From assembly GCA_947495135.1 (NCBI GenBank), contig CANLXN010000003.1:124001-188000 (forward strand): 64,000 nt of DNA, in the 5' to 3' direction. This DNA is from an uncultured Flavobacteriaceae bacterium (GTDB lineage Bacteria; Bacteroidota; Bacteroidia; Flavobacteriales; Flavobacteriaceae). A program made the position numbers and the translations under genes. The notes beneath the pieces were generated by a model, which saw only the letters and a program-made list of their open reading frames with translations, was not told the origin of the DNA and did not search any database. This document shows, piece by piece, positions 27,311 to 36,067 of this stretch; the stretch's first letter is position 1, and every line of letters starts with the position of its first letter.

Positions 27311-27838
27311 ATGAATAGAAGACAAATTCACTTTAGAAAGTTTATTCTACTTCTATGCCTAGGAATTTTTTCAACATTAAGTGCTCAAGATCAAGACGAA
27401 CCTCGATTCTTGGACAATGTGCGTTTTGGGGGAGGTTTAGGTTTTAGTTTCGGAAGTGACTTTTTCAGCGGAACCTTGGCTCCTAGTGCTATCTATCAAT
27501 TTAACAATCAATTTTCACTAGGAGTGGGTCTAAACGGAACCTACAGCAGTTTAAAAAACGAGTATACCTCCACCGTCTTAGGTGGAAGTATTTTATCGTT
27601 ATACAATGTTATTCCTGAAATACAAATTTCAGCCGAATTTGAGCAGCTCAACGTTAGCAGAAATTATGATGACCGATTAGGGTTTGAAAATGACAACTAT
27701 TGGTATCCAGCTCTTTTTATGGGAGCAGGCTATACAAGTAACAACGTCACTCTTGGTATTCGATACGACGTTCTTTACGACGATCAACGTAGCATCTATG
27801 CAAATGCCTGGGCGCCTTTTGTTCGGGTCTTTTTTTAA
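27311..27838 (+). CDS. small outer-membrane beta-barrel protein, unknown function
   Basis: A 175-residue exported protein with a signal peptide ending STLSAQ (about 1-25). It then shows alternating barrel strands (FGGGLGFSFGSDFF, APSAIYQFNNQFSLGVGLNG, YPALFMGAGYTSNNVTLGIRYDVLY) and a C-terminal aromatic ending FVRVFF, as for small outer-membrane barrels. It is divergent from sucA and convergent with the polyprenyl synthase. No specific family is recognised, and the position beside sucA does not indicate a metabolic role. Confidence 0.72.
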   Translation: MNRRQIHFRKFILLLCLGIFSTLSAQDQDEPRFLDNVRFGGGLGFSFGSDFFSGTLAPSAIYQFNNQFSLGVGLNGTYSSLKNEYTSTVLGGSILSLYNVIPEIQISAEFEQLNVSRNYDDRLGFENDNYWYPALFMGAGYTSNNVTLGIRYDVLYDDQRSIYANAWAPFVRVFF

Positions 27839-27907
27839 AGGCAATGAAGAATTTCTCTGTAAGAAATGACCCGTAAATAGCGCTTCATTTCTTAAGCGAA
27901 TAAACTC

Positions 27908-28882
27908 CTAAACAGTTCGTTTCATAAGCCATGAGCCAAACTCTTGAAATTTATCCTTGTTCACTACTGAAATTTTAATGTCTTCTAAAATAGTAAAGGC
28001 ATTTTGAGTGTAGTTTTCAATCTCCTTAATGGCCGCATCGGCAGCGCCTGAAGAAATAAATATTTCTTTTACTGTTTTAATTTTTTCTGAAGGATCCTTC
28101 GGATTGATGCTAAATAAATGTTGTAATGTCTTAGCTTCATCTTTCGAGCTATTTTGCAAGGCAGTTAGATAAAGAAAGGTCTTCTTATTGGCAATAATAT
28201 CACCCCCAACCTGCTTTCCGAAGGTATCAGGATTCCCAAAAGCATCCAGATAATCGTCTTGCAACTGAAAAGCAATCCCTAGATCCCGTCCAAAATTATA
28301 AATTCCTTCCTTACAAGCAACAGAGGCACCAGCAACAATAGCTCCCATCTGCATGGACGCACCTACAAGTACCGCAGTTTTATACTCAATCATCTTTATA
28401 TATTCTGAAAGCGTCACATCATCACGAGTTTCAAAATCAACATCATACTGCTGCCCTTCACATACTTCAATAGCTGTTTTACTGAAAAGCTTTGCAAGTT
28501 CCCTAAACAATTCAGGTTCATAACCTTCAAAAAGTTGATACGCCAAAATAAGCATAGCATCGCCACTTAGGATCCCGGTGTTAATATCCCACTTTTCGTG
28601 CACGGTTTCTTCCCCGCGACGCAGCGGAGCATTGTCCATGATATCGTCATGAATTAAAGAAAAGTTATGAAACAACTCTACCGCAAGAGCTGCGTTCATT
28701 GCTTCTTGATAATCAGCACCAAAGAAATCGGCAGTCATTAAGGTGAGTACAGGACGCAGTCGTTTTCCACCCAAAGTAAGAATATATTTTACTGGTTCGT
28801 AAAGCTGGCTCGGCTCTTTCACAGTTACCGCATCTTCTAAATGATTGCTGAGCGCATCATTGTATTTAATTAAAAAATCCAT
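27908..28882 (-). CDS. trans-polyprenyl diphosphate synthase
   Basis: Condenses isopentenyl diphosphate onto allylic primers for quinone or related isoprenoid side chains. The 324-residue product has both Asp-rich motifs: LIHDDIMDNAPLRRG (first, about 77-91) and FQLQDDYLDAFGNPD (second, about 205-219). GGKRLRPVLTLM lies near the N-terminus. I chose the ATG at 28882; the alternative TTG at 28900 overlaps the -7 element. Product chain length cannot be read from sequence alone. Confidence 0.93.
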   Translation of the reverse strand: MDFLIKYNDALSNHLEDAVTVKEPSQLYEPVKYILTLGGKRLRPVLTLMTADFFGADYQEAMNAALAVELFHNFSLIHDDIMDNAPLRRGEETVHEKWDINTGILSGDAMLILAYQLFEGYEPELFRELAKLFSKTAIEVCEGQQYDVDFETRDDVTLSEYIKMIEYKTAVLVGASMQMGAIVAGASVACKEGIYNFGRDLGIAFQLQDDYLDAFGNPDTFGKQVGGDIIANKKTFLYLTALQNSSKDEAKTLQHLFSINPKDPSEKIKTVKEIFISSGAADAAIKEIENYTQNAFTILEDIKISVVNKDKFQEFGSWLMKRTV

Positions 28883-28897
28883 TCGCAAAATTTGGTG

Positions 28898-28905
28898 CAA
28901 AAGTA
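28898..28905 (-). promoter_or_regulatory. -7 element of the polyprenyl synthase
   Basis: TACTTTTG on the minus strand, 15 nt before the ATG at 28882. No TTG at the -33 distance. It supports the shorter gene start. Confidence 0.5.
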
Positions 28906-29158
28906 CGGATTAGATATGAGATGAAGTTGATGAGATCTTAGACATTTTTATCAAAAGTAGTAATCTACAATGGCGGTATGAATGTAGATGATAAAAAAGC
29001 CTTCAAACCTTTTAAATAGATAATAATCAAATCATTAACGAAAGTTCAGTTCAACAACATTGGCTCGAAAACCACCTTGAGCACTAGACGAACAGCACCT
29101 AAAACCATGCGTCCTGCATTCCCCATATTAACAGAATGTTAAATAATTGCAAAACTTA
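28906..29158. other. divergent intergenic region
   Basis: Between the polyprenyl synthase and TetR genes. No ORF or RNA feature was recognised apart from the promoter elements at both ends and the TetR-type operator starting at 29159. Confidence 0.5.
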
Positions 29159-29186
29159 GGAAACTTTTAATGTTTTTAAAGTTTCC
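29159..29186 (+). promoter_or_regulatory. perfect inverted repeat, candidate TetR autoregulatory operator
   Basis: GGAAACTTT (29159-29167) and AAAGTTTCC (29178-29186) are exact inverted 9-mers with a 10-nt spacer, 28 bp overall. The repeat ends 5 nt before the -7 element and covers the -33 position, the classic place for repression by the TetR protein encoded just downstream. Confidence 0.65.
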
Positions 29187-29191
29187 TTACT

Positions 29192-29199
29192 TACTTTTG
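29192..29199 (+). promoter_or_regulatory. -7 element of the efflux operon
   Basis: TACTTTTG lies 9 nt before the TetR ATG at 29209. No TTG is present at the -33 distance, where the inverted repeat lies. Confidence 0.55.
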
Positions 29200-29208
29200 T
29201 CGCTGTTT

Positions 29209-29814
29209 ATGAAAGAGAAGATTATACAAAAAGCGACCGAATTATTTCTAAATCTTGGATTTAAGAGTGTCACAATGGATGATATCGCCAACGAAATGGG
29301 GATTTCAAAAAAAACCATTTATAGTCATTTTGGAAATAAAGAAAGCATTGTAGCAGTAGTTATTGATCAAATTTTCGAACATGTTTGTTCAGATATAGAT
29401 CACATCTGTTCCCACGAACAAAACCCGATAGAAGAACTATACGAAATTAAGAAAAGGGTGATGGAACATATGCGCAATGAGAAATCTTCTCCATGGTTTC
29501 AACTTCAAAAGTATTATCCTAAAATTTATGCATCCATAAAACAGCGTCAATTTACCTACATGCAGGATTGCGTCGTGGAGAACTTAACTAGAGGATTGAA
29601 GCAAGGACTTTTTAGAGACAATATCGACGTTCAATTTGTATCAAGAATATATTTTAACGGAGTAACAGGAATTAAAGACGCTAACCTTTTTCCCCCGTCA
29701 ATGTTTGAAGGGATTGCATTGCATGAGATGTTCCTTGAATATCACCTTAGAGGTATTGTAACACCAGAGGGAAGAAAAATTTTAAATCAAACTATACAAT
29801 CAAACCTAGAATAA
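29209..29814 (+). CDS. TetR/AcrR-family transcriptional regulator
   Basis: A 201-residue regulator with the N-terminal HTH MKEKIIQKATELFLNLGFKS followed by TMDDIANEMGISKKTIYSHFGNKE (about 21-44), the classic TetR DNA-binding motif. The C-terminal half is a ligand-binding helical domain with no informative similarity. I chose the ATG at 29209 because it starts the HTH and follows the promoter. The gene heads an efflux operon, its stop overlaps tolC by one base, and a palindromic operator overlaps its promoter. It is therefore probably a local repressor released by an efflux substrate. Confidence 0.92.
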   Translation: MKEKIIQKATELFLNLGFKSVTMDDIANEMGISKKTIYSHFGNKESIVAVVIDQIFEHVCSDIDHICSHEQNPIEELYEIKKRVMEHMRNEKSSPWFQLQKYYPKIYASIKQRQFTYMQDCVVENLTRGLKQGLFRDNIDVQFVSRIYFNGVTGIKDANLFPPSMFEGIALHEMFLEYHLRGIVTPEGRKILNQTIQSNLE

Positions 29815-31163
29815 TGAACAGATTTATCATTATAATACTAATCGCTCTGCTACCCGCTGGTAGTTACGCTCAGACGAAGGACTATAGTTTTTCATTGGAA
29901 GAAGCCATCTCTTTTGCGATAGATAGCAACTACACGGCCATTAATGCTCGTCGAGACATCGCGAAAGCTATTAAGCAGAAGTGGGAAACTACCGCAACTG
30001 GATTACCCCAAATTAACGGGAATATCTCATATCAAAACAATTTAAAGCTACCAGTAACACTGATTCCTGGAGAAATTGCAGGAGGTGATCCTGGCACATT
30101 TGTACCGGTAACTTTTGGAACTGCACAAAATGCTTCAGCAACAGCAACGCTAGATCAACTAATTTTCGATGGAAGTTACTTGGTTGGCTTGCAAGCCGCT
30201 AGAGCTTTTCTTGACTTTTCTGAAAATGCTTCTGAAAAAACAAATTTAGAAGTGAGAAAAGGAATTATCAATGCCTATGGGAGCGTTCTCCTTTCTGAAG
30301 AGCTTGTCGCTATTTTCGAAAAAAACAAAGTTAACCTAGAGAAAAATCTTTATGAAACGCGTAAAATATATGAAAACGGCCTTGAGGAAGAGGAAAGTGT
30401 AGAGCAATTAGAAATAACACTACTAGATATAGAAACTCAACTAAGCAATGCGAAACGCTCTACAACTATTGCACGAGATATGTTTAAAGTTGGTCTCGGT
30501 CTCGATTTGGACGCCAAGGTTGTATTGAAAGACGGTTTGGACCAATTAGCTCAGGAAAACATACAACTAGAGTTCATGGAAAAAACACTTAATGTTGGAG
30601 AAAACATAGACTATAAAATTGCTTTTAATCTTACCGAGCAACGAAATTTGGAACTAAAACTTGAGAAAAGTCGAGCACTTCCTTCACTCTCTGCCTTCAT
30701 TAATTACGGAACAAGCGCTTTTAGAGACGACTTTTCATTTTTTGACAGTAGTCAACCATGGTTTCAATCTTCACTTATTGGAGTAAACATGAACATTCCC
30801 ATTTTTAGTAGCGGAATGCGATCTGCCAAAACACAAAGAGCGAAAATAGCACTAGATCAGGCAGAAACAGAATTAGACGAAGCCGCAAAGAACATACAGC
30901 TAGAGGCGAATACAGCGCAGAGCAACTATAAATTCGCCATAGAAAATTACGACAACTCTAAGAAAAATTTAAATCTAGCAGAGCGAATTGAAAAAAAGAA
31001 CCAAATCAAATTTACCGAAGGACTGTCGACCAGTTTTGAATTAAGACAGGCCCAACAGCAATTATATTCTGCCCAACAACAGTATTTTCAGGCGATGTTG
31101 GAAGTCATAAACTCTAAAGCAAACTTAGAGACTATTTTAAACACGCCTCAATTAAAAAATTAA
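29814..31163 (+). CDS. TolC-family outer-membrane efflux protein
   Basis: A 449-residue exported protein (signal peptide about 1-20, ending GSYAQ). It has the two outer-membrane-efflux repeats of the TolC fold, each with long alpha-helices such as NAKRSTTIARDMFKVGLGL and TQRAKIALDQAETELDEAAK. It forms the trimeric outer-membrane channel for the adaptor and RND pump encoded next. The ATG overlaps the tetR stop (TAATG) and the adaptor follows closely. High confidence for the family. Confidence 0.93.
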   Translation: MNRFIIIILIALLPAGSYAQTKDYSFSLEEAISFAIDSNYTAINARRDIAKAIKQKWETTATGLPQINGNISYQNNLKLPVTLIPGEIAGGDPGTFVPVTFGTAQNASATATLDQLIFDGSYLVGLQAARAFLDFSENASEKTNLEVRKGIINAYGSVLLSEELVAIFEKNKVNLEKNLYETRKIYENGLEEEESVEQLEITLLDIETQLSNAKRSTTIARDMFKVGLGLDLDAKVVLKDGLDQLAQENIQLEFMEKTLNVGENIDYKIAFNLTEQRNLELKLEKSRALPSLSAFINYGTSAFRDDFSFFDSSQPWFQSSLIGVNMNIPIFSSGMRSAKTQRAKIALDQAETELDEAAKNIQLEANTAQSNYKFAIENYDNSKKNLNLAERIEKKNQIKFTEGLSTSFELRQAQQQLYSAQQQYFQAMLEVINSKANLETILNTPQLKN

Positions 31164-31248
31164 TCAAATGAAGCATAGCACGAACCAATCAAGAACGCGA
31201 CTTCTCAACCTATCCAACAAGAAACTACTAAATAAAAAACGACCACTC

Positions 31249-32421
31249 ATGAGAACAACACTTTACCTATTATTCATCTCTTTTCTCTTAACTTCTTGCG
31301 GAGGTGATAAGGCCGAACAATCTGTTGACAAAATCATCGCAGAGGGCAACGTGGAAAACCTTAAAAGCAAAAAAGCAGAGTTAAAAGCTGAGATTACAGC
31401 CCTCAATGCTCAGGTTGCACAACTGGATGAGGTACTTAAAAATAATGACAAGTCTAAAAAAGAAGTTCTCGTCACTGCTCAAACCGTAAAGGATACTATT
31501 TTCAGACATTTTGTAGAGGTTCAAGGAAATGTGGAAACAAAACAAAATGTGCTCATCTATCCAGAATACCAAGGGACATTGACTCGGGTTTATGTGAAAG
31601 AAGGGCAGCGAGTAAGTAAAGGACAAACTCTTGGAAGCATTGACGACGGAGGCCTTGGAAGTCAGGTAGCGCAGTTGGAGGCACAATCTGCTTTAGCCAA
31701 AACCACCTACGAACGTCAAAAGAGATTATGGGAGCAAAAAATTGGTTCGGAGATTCAATTCCTGCAAGCGCAAACTCAGTACGAGAGTGCGAACAGCGCT
31801 GTAAAACAGTTAAAAAGTCAATTAGGTAAAACCGTCATTCGCGCGCCGTTCTCGGGAGTAATTGATGATGTAATTACCGATCAAGGAACAGTAGTGGCAC
31901 CCGGACAAGCAGTTTTCAGAATTGTTAATTTGAGAGATATGTTCGTTAGCGCAGAAGTTCCAGAGAGTTATTTAGCGAGCGTAGTTAAAGGTAAAAGTGT
32001 CGCCGTCAATATTCCAGTTTTGGGTAAAACAATCGAATCTAAAGTGAGGCAAACAGGTAATTATATCAATCCAGCCAATCGAAGTTTCAAAGTAGAGGTG
32101 GGTATTCCTAGTAAAGATGGCTCCATTAAGCCCAACTTAACGGCACGTCTTTCGATCAATGACTACACTGCAGAAAAAGCAATATTGATTCCTCTAAACG
32201 TAATTAATGAAGATTCTGAAGGGGCACAATATGTATATACCGCAGAAAAAAATGGCGAGGATGCAAAACAAGCCATTGCTAAACGTAGAATTATTAAAAC
32301 GGGTAAAACTCAGGGCGGACAAATAGAAGTCTTGGAGGGATTAAGTTCAGGAGAACACATCATTGTTAAAGGTGCCCGTAGTGTAAAGGATAATCAGGAA
32401 GTACGAATTCTAAATTACTAA
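31249..32421 (+). CDS. RND efflux periplasmic adaptor lipoprotein (membrane fusion protein)
   Basis: Links the RND pump to TolC. The 390-residue product from the ATG at 31249 begins with a lipoprotein signal, MRTTLYLLFISFLLTSCGG (lipobox LTSC). A coiled-coil stretch (about 30-70), the lipoyl/barrel-sandwich halves (VYVKEGQRVSKGQTLGSID and IRAPFSGVIDDVITDQGTVV) and a beta-barrel follow. An upstream in-frame ATG at 31168, 4 nt after tolC, would add 27 basic residues before the signal; I prefer 31249 but cannot exclude 31168. Confidence 0.92.
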   Translation: MRTTLYLLFISFLLTSCGGDKAEQSVDKIIAEGNVENLKSKKAELKAEITALNAQVAQLDEVLKNNDKSKKEVLVTAQTVKDTIFRHFVEVQGNVETKQNVLIYPEYQGTLTRVYVKEGQRVSKGQTLGSIDDGGLGSQVAQLEAQSALAKTTYERQKRLWEQKIGSEIQFLQAQTQYESANSAVKQLKSQLGKTVIRAPFSGVIDDVITDQGTVVAPGQAVFRIVNLRDMFVSAEVPESYLASVVKGKSVAVNIPVLGKTIESKVRQTGNYINPANRSFKVEVGIPSKDGSIKPNLTARLSINDYTAEKAILIPLNVINEDSEGAQYVYTAEKNGEDAKQAIAKRRIIKTGKTQGGQIEVLEGLSSGEHIIVKGARSVKDNQEVRILNY

Positions 32422-32424
32422 TAG

Positions 32425-35400
32425 ATGAACGCCAAAAAGAAAAAACAAGTCGATAAGGAATTCATCCTCTCTAGCTGGGCGATTGACAATCCTACTATTA
32501 TATATGTATTGGTGACGCTCTTTTTAATCTTAGGGTTAACTGCTTACTTCTCCATGCCGAGAGAAAATTTCCCTGAGATTAATGAGACTAAAATCTATAT
32601 TTCTGCGCCCTATCCAGGAAACACGGCTGAAGATATTGAACGTCTTATTGTAGATCCATTAGAAGATAAATTACAAAACATTTCTAACGTTGTTGAAATT
32701 ATTTCCACGGCTCAGGAAGATTATGCGATTATCACGGTAGAATTTGATGAAACGCTCGACGTGCAAACCGCAAAACAAAAGGTAAAAGACGAAGTAGATA
32801 GTGAAACATCCACCGAAGACTGGCCAACTTTCAACGGTGCCAAGGTAGAACCCAATGTTTTCGATTTGAGTATTTCAGAAGAGACCCCAATTCTCAATGT
32901 AAATATTTCAGGGGATTATCCTGTTGAAAAATTAAAGGAATATGCAGAATATCTGCAAGATGAAATAGAAGCACTTGGAGAAATAAAAGAAGCAACCATA
33001 CGTGGCGCGCAAGATTTGGAAGTAGAGGTTTCAGTAGATATTTATAAAATGATGGCTGCTCAAATTAGTTTTGACGATATCATTAATACCATTAGAAACG
33101 AAAACAATACGATCTCTGCCGGAAATATCATTTCGTCTGGACAAAGAAGAACTCTTCGTGTATTAGGTGAAATAGTTTCACCAGATGAATTGAAAAACTT
33201 TGTGATAAAGTCGGAAAAAGGTTCGTCTGTTTATTTAAAAGACGTTGCGACTATAAAATTTGGAGAGCAGGATAAAACAACGTTTGCCCGTGATCTCACC
33301 CTTGAAAAAGGGGAAAGTGTTACCGCTGAAAAAGTGAGCGAAAGTGTAGTAATGCTAGATGTAAAAAAGCGAACTGGAAAGAACATGATCGAAGCAGTGG
33401 AAAAAATCAATACGATTTTAGAAACCGCTGCAACCGATGTATTTCCGCCAGATGTGAAGGTAACTACGGCAAACGATCAAAGTGCTAAGACAGAAAATCA
33501 GGTAAACGATTTGGTGAATAATATCATTTTTGGAATTATACTGGTAGTTGGCGTCTTAATGTTCTTTTTAGGATTTAGAAACGCATTGTTTGTTGGGTTT
33601 GCAATTCCAATGTCTATGTTCATGAGTTTTATGATTCTCAGTTTGCTAGGATACACCATGAACACCATGATACTTTTTGCCCTAATTATGGGGCTTGGAA
33701 TGCTGGTTGACAATGGTATTGTGGTAGTTGAAAATGTATATCGATTGATGGACGAGGAAGGTATGTCCAGAATTCAAGCTGCGAAAAAAGGGATTGGTGA
33801 AATCGCATTTCCAATTATTATTTCAACCTTAACTACAGTAGCCGCTTTTGTACCCTTAGGGATGTGGCCTGGAGTAATGGGACAGTTTATGATCTACTTC
33901 CCTATTACCTTATCGGTTGTACTCGGATCCTCACTCTTTGTCGCCATTTTCATAAATTCCATGCTGGTATCTCAGTTTATGAAAACGGAAGAAACACCTT
34001 TAACCAGAAAATTTTTAATTCGAACTTCGTTAATAATGTTACCTGTTGGGCTTCTCATCTTGTTTGTGGGAGGCAGTATAAAAGGATTGGGAACATTGGT
34101 TCTTGCCACCATTGCATTTATGTGGTTATATAGATACGTACTCATGGGTGCTGCTGAAAATTTTCAGAAAAATTTCCTTCGTTGGTTGGAAAAAAAGTAC
34201 CAGAATTTCTTGAGCTGGGCTATAAAGGGTTGGAAGCCTGTATTTTTTGTGGGCGGAATTTTTATTCTACTTTTCGCTACGTTTGGTGCCTTTGGCGGTT
34301 CCGTTGCATCCCAACGTACGAAAATTGAGTTTTTCCCCGACAATAAACCGAATCAAATAATTGTATACGTTGAATATCCTGAAGGAACAGCTATCACAAA
34401 GACCAATGAAATTACAAAAGAAATAGAACGCCGGGTTTATCGTGTCTTTAATGAGGAAACGTATTTGAAAGGTGGTGATTATAACTTTTTAGTTGAAACT
34501 GCCGTATCTCAGGTGGGTGAAGGAGCAGGAAATCCACAAACCGATGGCGGTAGTAGCGCAGAAATGCCACACCGAGCGAAGGTAACTGCAACCATGAGAG
34601 AATATAAGTTTAGAGAAGGAGAAGATAGTGAAGTGCTTCGATCTAAAGTTCAGGAAGCTGTAAAAGGAATTTATCCGGGAGTAGCTATCTCTGTTGAAAA
34701 AGACGCCGTTGGCCCGCCTGCAGGCTATCCTGTAAACATTGAATTAGAAGGTACAGATTACAATGAGCTTATCGCTGCAGCCGAATCAATGCGAAACTAT
34801 ATAAATAGTAAGAACATTCCTGGAATCGATGAATTGAAAATAGATGTAAATAAAGGAAAACCAGGTACTCAAGTAATTGTAGACCGTGAAAAGTCTGGAG
34901 AATTAGGAGTCGCTGCTGGTATGGTAGGAAATCAATTAAGACGCTCCATCTTTGGAGACAAAGCTGGCGTGTTTAAGAAAGATGGTGAAGACTACGATAT
35001 ATATGTCCGTTTCAAAGAAGATCAGCGCTACGATAACTCTGCCCTTTTTAACCAGAACATTACATTTAGGGATCAAGCAACAGGGCAGATCAAAGAAATA
35101 CCCGTTACTGCGGTTACTCGAACGAGAAACACTTCTTCTTTTAGCGCAATTAAACATAGAGATACGCGTAGAGTTGTTACTGTTTACTCTGCGTTAGAAC
35201 CAGGTTATACCGATGCTGGCGCAATTGTTAGTCAGGTACAGTCCGAAATGAGCAGTTCAGCAGCTCAAGACTTAATTCCTGGTGATATAAAAGTAAACTA
35301 TACTGGACAAATAGAGGAACAAGGAGAACAAATGGCTTTTTTAATGGGAGCGTTTTTTGCAGGACTTGGATTAATCTTTTTCCTATTGATTTTTCAATTC

Positions 35401-35985
35401 AGTTCTATCTCAAAACCACTCATCATTATGATCGCGATATTCCTAAGTTTTATTGGGGTATTTGGAGGAATTTTGATAACAGGAGCTCCTTTCGTTATAA
35501 TGATGACGATGATGGGAATTATTTCATTAGCGGGGATTGTTGTTAATAATGGAGTAGTATTATTGGACTATACGCAACTCCTTATTGATCGTCGCATTGT
35601 AGCGCTAGATTTAGAAGATAATGCATTGCTTCCAGTCGCTGATGTAAAAGAAGTGATCGTAAATGCTGGTCGCGCTCGTTTGCGTCCTGTAATACTAACA
35701 GCTATTACCACTGTTTTAGGACTAATTCCATTAGCAATTGGTGTAAATATCGATTTCTTTGGATTGTTTCAAAGTGGAGATGCCGGTTTCTATCTAGGAG
35801 GAGATAATGTAATTTTTTGGGGGCCATTGGCTTGGGCCGTAATCTATGGATTGATTATTGCCACCTTCCTTACGTTAATCATTGTTCCGTTACTTTTCTA
35901 TATCATATACAGAATAAAGATCAAAGTTCGCAGCTGGAGAAGTAAGCCAGAAAAAATCGCGGAAGAGATAAAAACAGCCGCTTAG
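32425..35985 (+). CDS. RND efflux permease (HAE1/AcrB-like), enlarged
   Basis: A 1186-residue inner-membrane proton antiporter, larger than the about 1040 of AcrB. The TM4 region has MGLGMLVDNGIVVVENVYRL (about 421-440) with the acidic residue used for proton relay. The second half has GIISLAGIVVNNGVVLLDY. An unusual stretch at about 525-620 inserts two extra hydrophobic segments (SLIMLPVGLLILFVGG and GLGTLVLATIAFMWLY) between TM6 and TM7. It starts 3 nt after the adaptor stop, and the operon ends at a bidirectional terminator. Substrate unknown. Confidence 0.93.
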   Translation: MNAKKKKQVDKEFILSSWAIDNPTIIYVLVTLFLILGLTAYFSMPRENFPEINETKIYISAPYPGNTAEDIERLIVDPLEDKLQNISNVVEIISTAQEDYAIITVEFDETLDVQTAKQKVKDEVDSETSTEDWPTFNGAKVEPNVFDLSISEETPILNVNISGDYPVEKLKEYAEYLQDEIEALGEIKEATIRGAQDLEVEVSVDIYKMMAAQISFDDIINTIRNENNTISAGNIISSGQRRTLRVLGEIVSPDELKNFVIKSEKGSSVYLKDVATIKFGEQDKTTFARDLTLEKGESVTAEKVSESVVMLDVKKRTGKNMIEAVEKINTILETAATDVFPPDVKVTTANDQSAKTENQVNDLVNNIIFGIILVVGVLMFFLGFRNALFVGFAIPMSMFMSFMILSLLGYTMNTMILFALIMGLGMLVDNGIVVVENVYRLMDEEGMSRIQAAKKGIGEIAFPIIISTLTTVAAFVPLGMWPGVMGQFMIYFPITLSVVLGSSLFVAIFINSMLVSQFMKTEETPLTRKFLIRTSLIMLPVGLLILFVGGSIKGLGTLVLATIAFMWLYRYVLMGAAENFQKNFLRWLEKKYQNFLSWAIKGWKPVFFVGGIFILLFATFGAFGGSVASQRTKIEFFPDNKPNQIIVYVEYPEGTAITKTNEITKEIERRVYRVFNEETYLKGGDYNFLVETAVSQVGEGAGNPQTDGGSSAEMPHRAKVTATMREYKFREGEDSEVLRSKVQEAVKGIYPGVAISVEKDAVGPPAGYPVNIELEGTDYNELIAAAESMRNYINSKNIPGIDELKIDVNKGKPGTQVIVDREKSGELGVAAGMVGNQLRRSIFGDKAGVFKKDGEDYDIYVRFKEDQRYDNSALFNQNITFRDQATGQIKEIPVTAVTRTRNTSSFSAIKHRDTRRVVTVYSALEPGYTDAGAIVSQVQSEMSSSAAQDLIPGDIKVNYTGQIEEQGEQMAFLMGAFFAGLGLIFFLLIFQFSSISKPLIIMIAIFLSFIGVFGGILITGAPFVIMMTMMGIISLAGIVVNNGVVLLDYTQLLIDRRIVALDLEDNALLPVADVKEVIVNAGRARLRPVILTAITTVLGLIPLAIGVNIDFFGLFQSGDAGFYLGGDNVIFWGPLAWAVIYGLIIATFLTLIIVPLLFYIIYRIKIKVRSWRSKPEKIAEEIKTAA

Positions 35986-36010
35986 TTTATATAGAATATT
36001 TCAGAAATAA

Positions 36011-36045
36011 AAAACCCTTTCAGCTATTAAACTGAAAGGGTTTCC
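36011..36045. terminator. bidirectional terminator between the RND operon and the susD-like gene
   Basis: AAACCCTTTCAG / CTGAAAGGGTTT, 12-bp perfect stem with an 8-nt loop. The T-run is strongest on the minus strand. Confidence 0.85.
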
Positions 36046-36067
36046 TTTATTAATTTGCATTGTAAAT

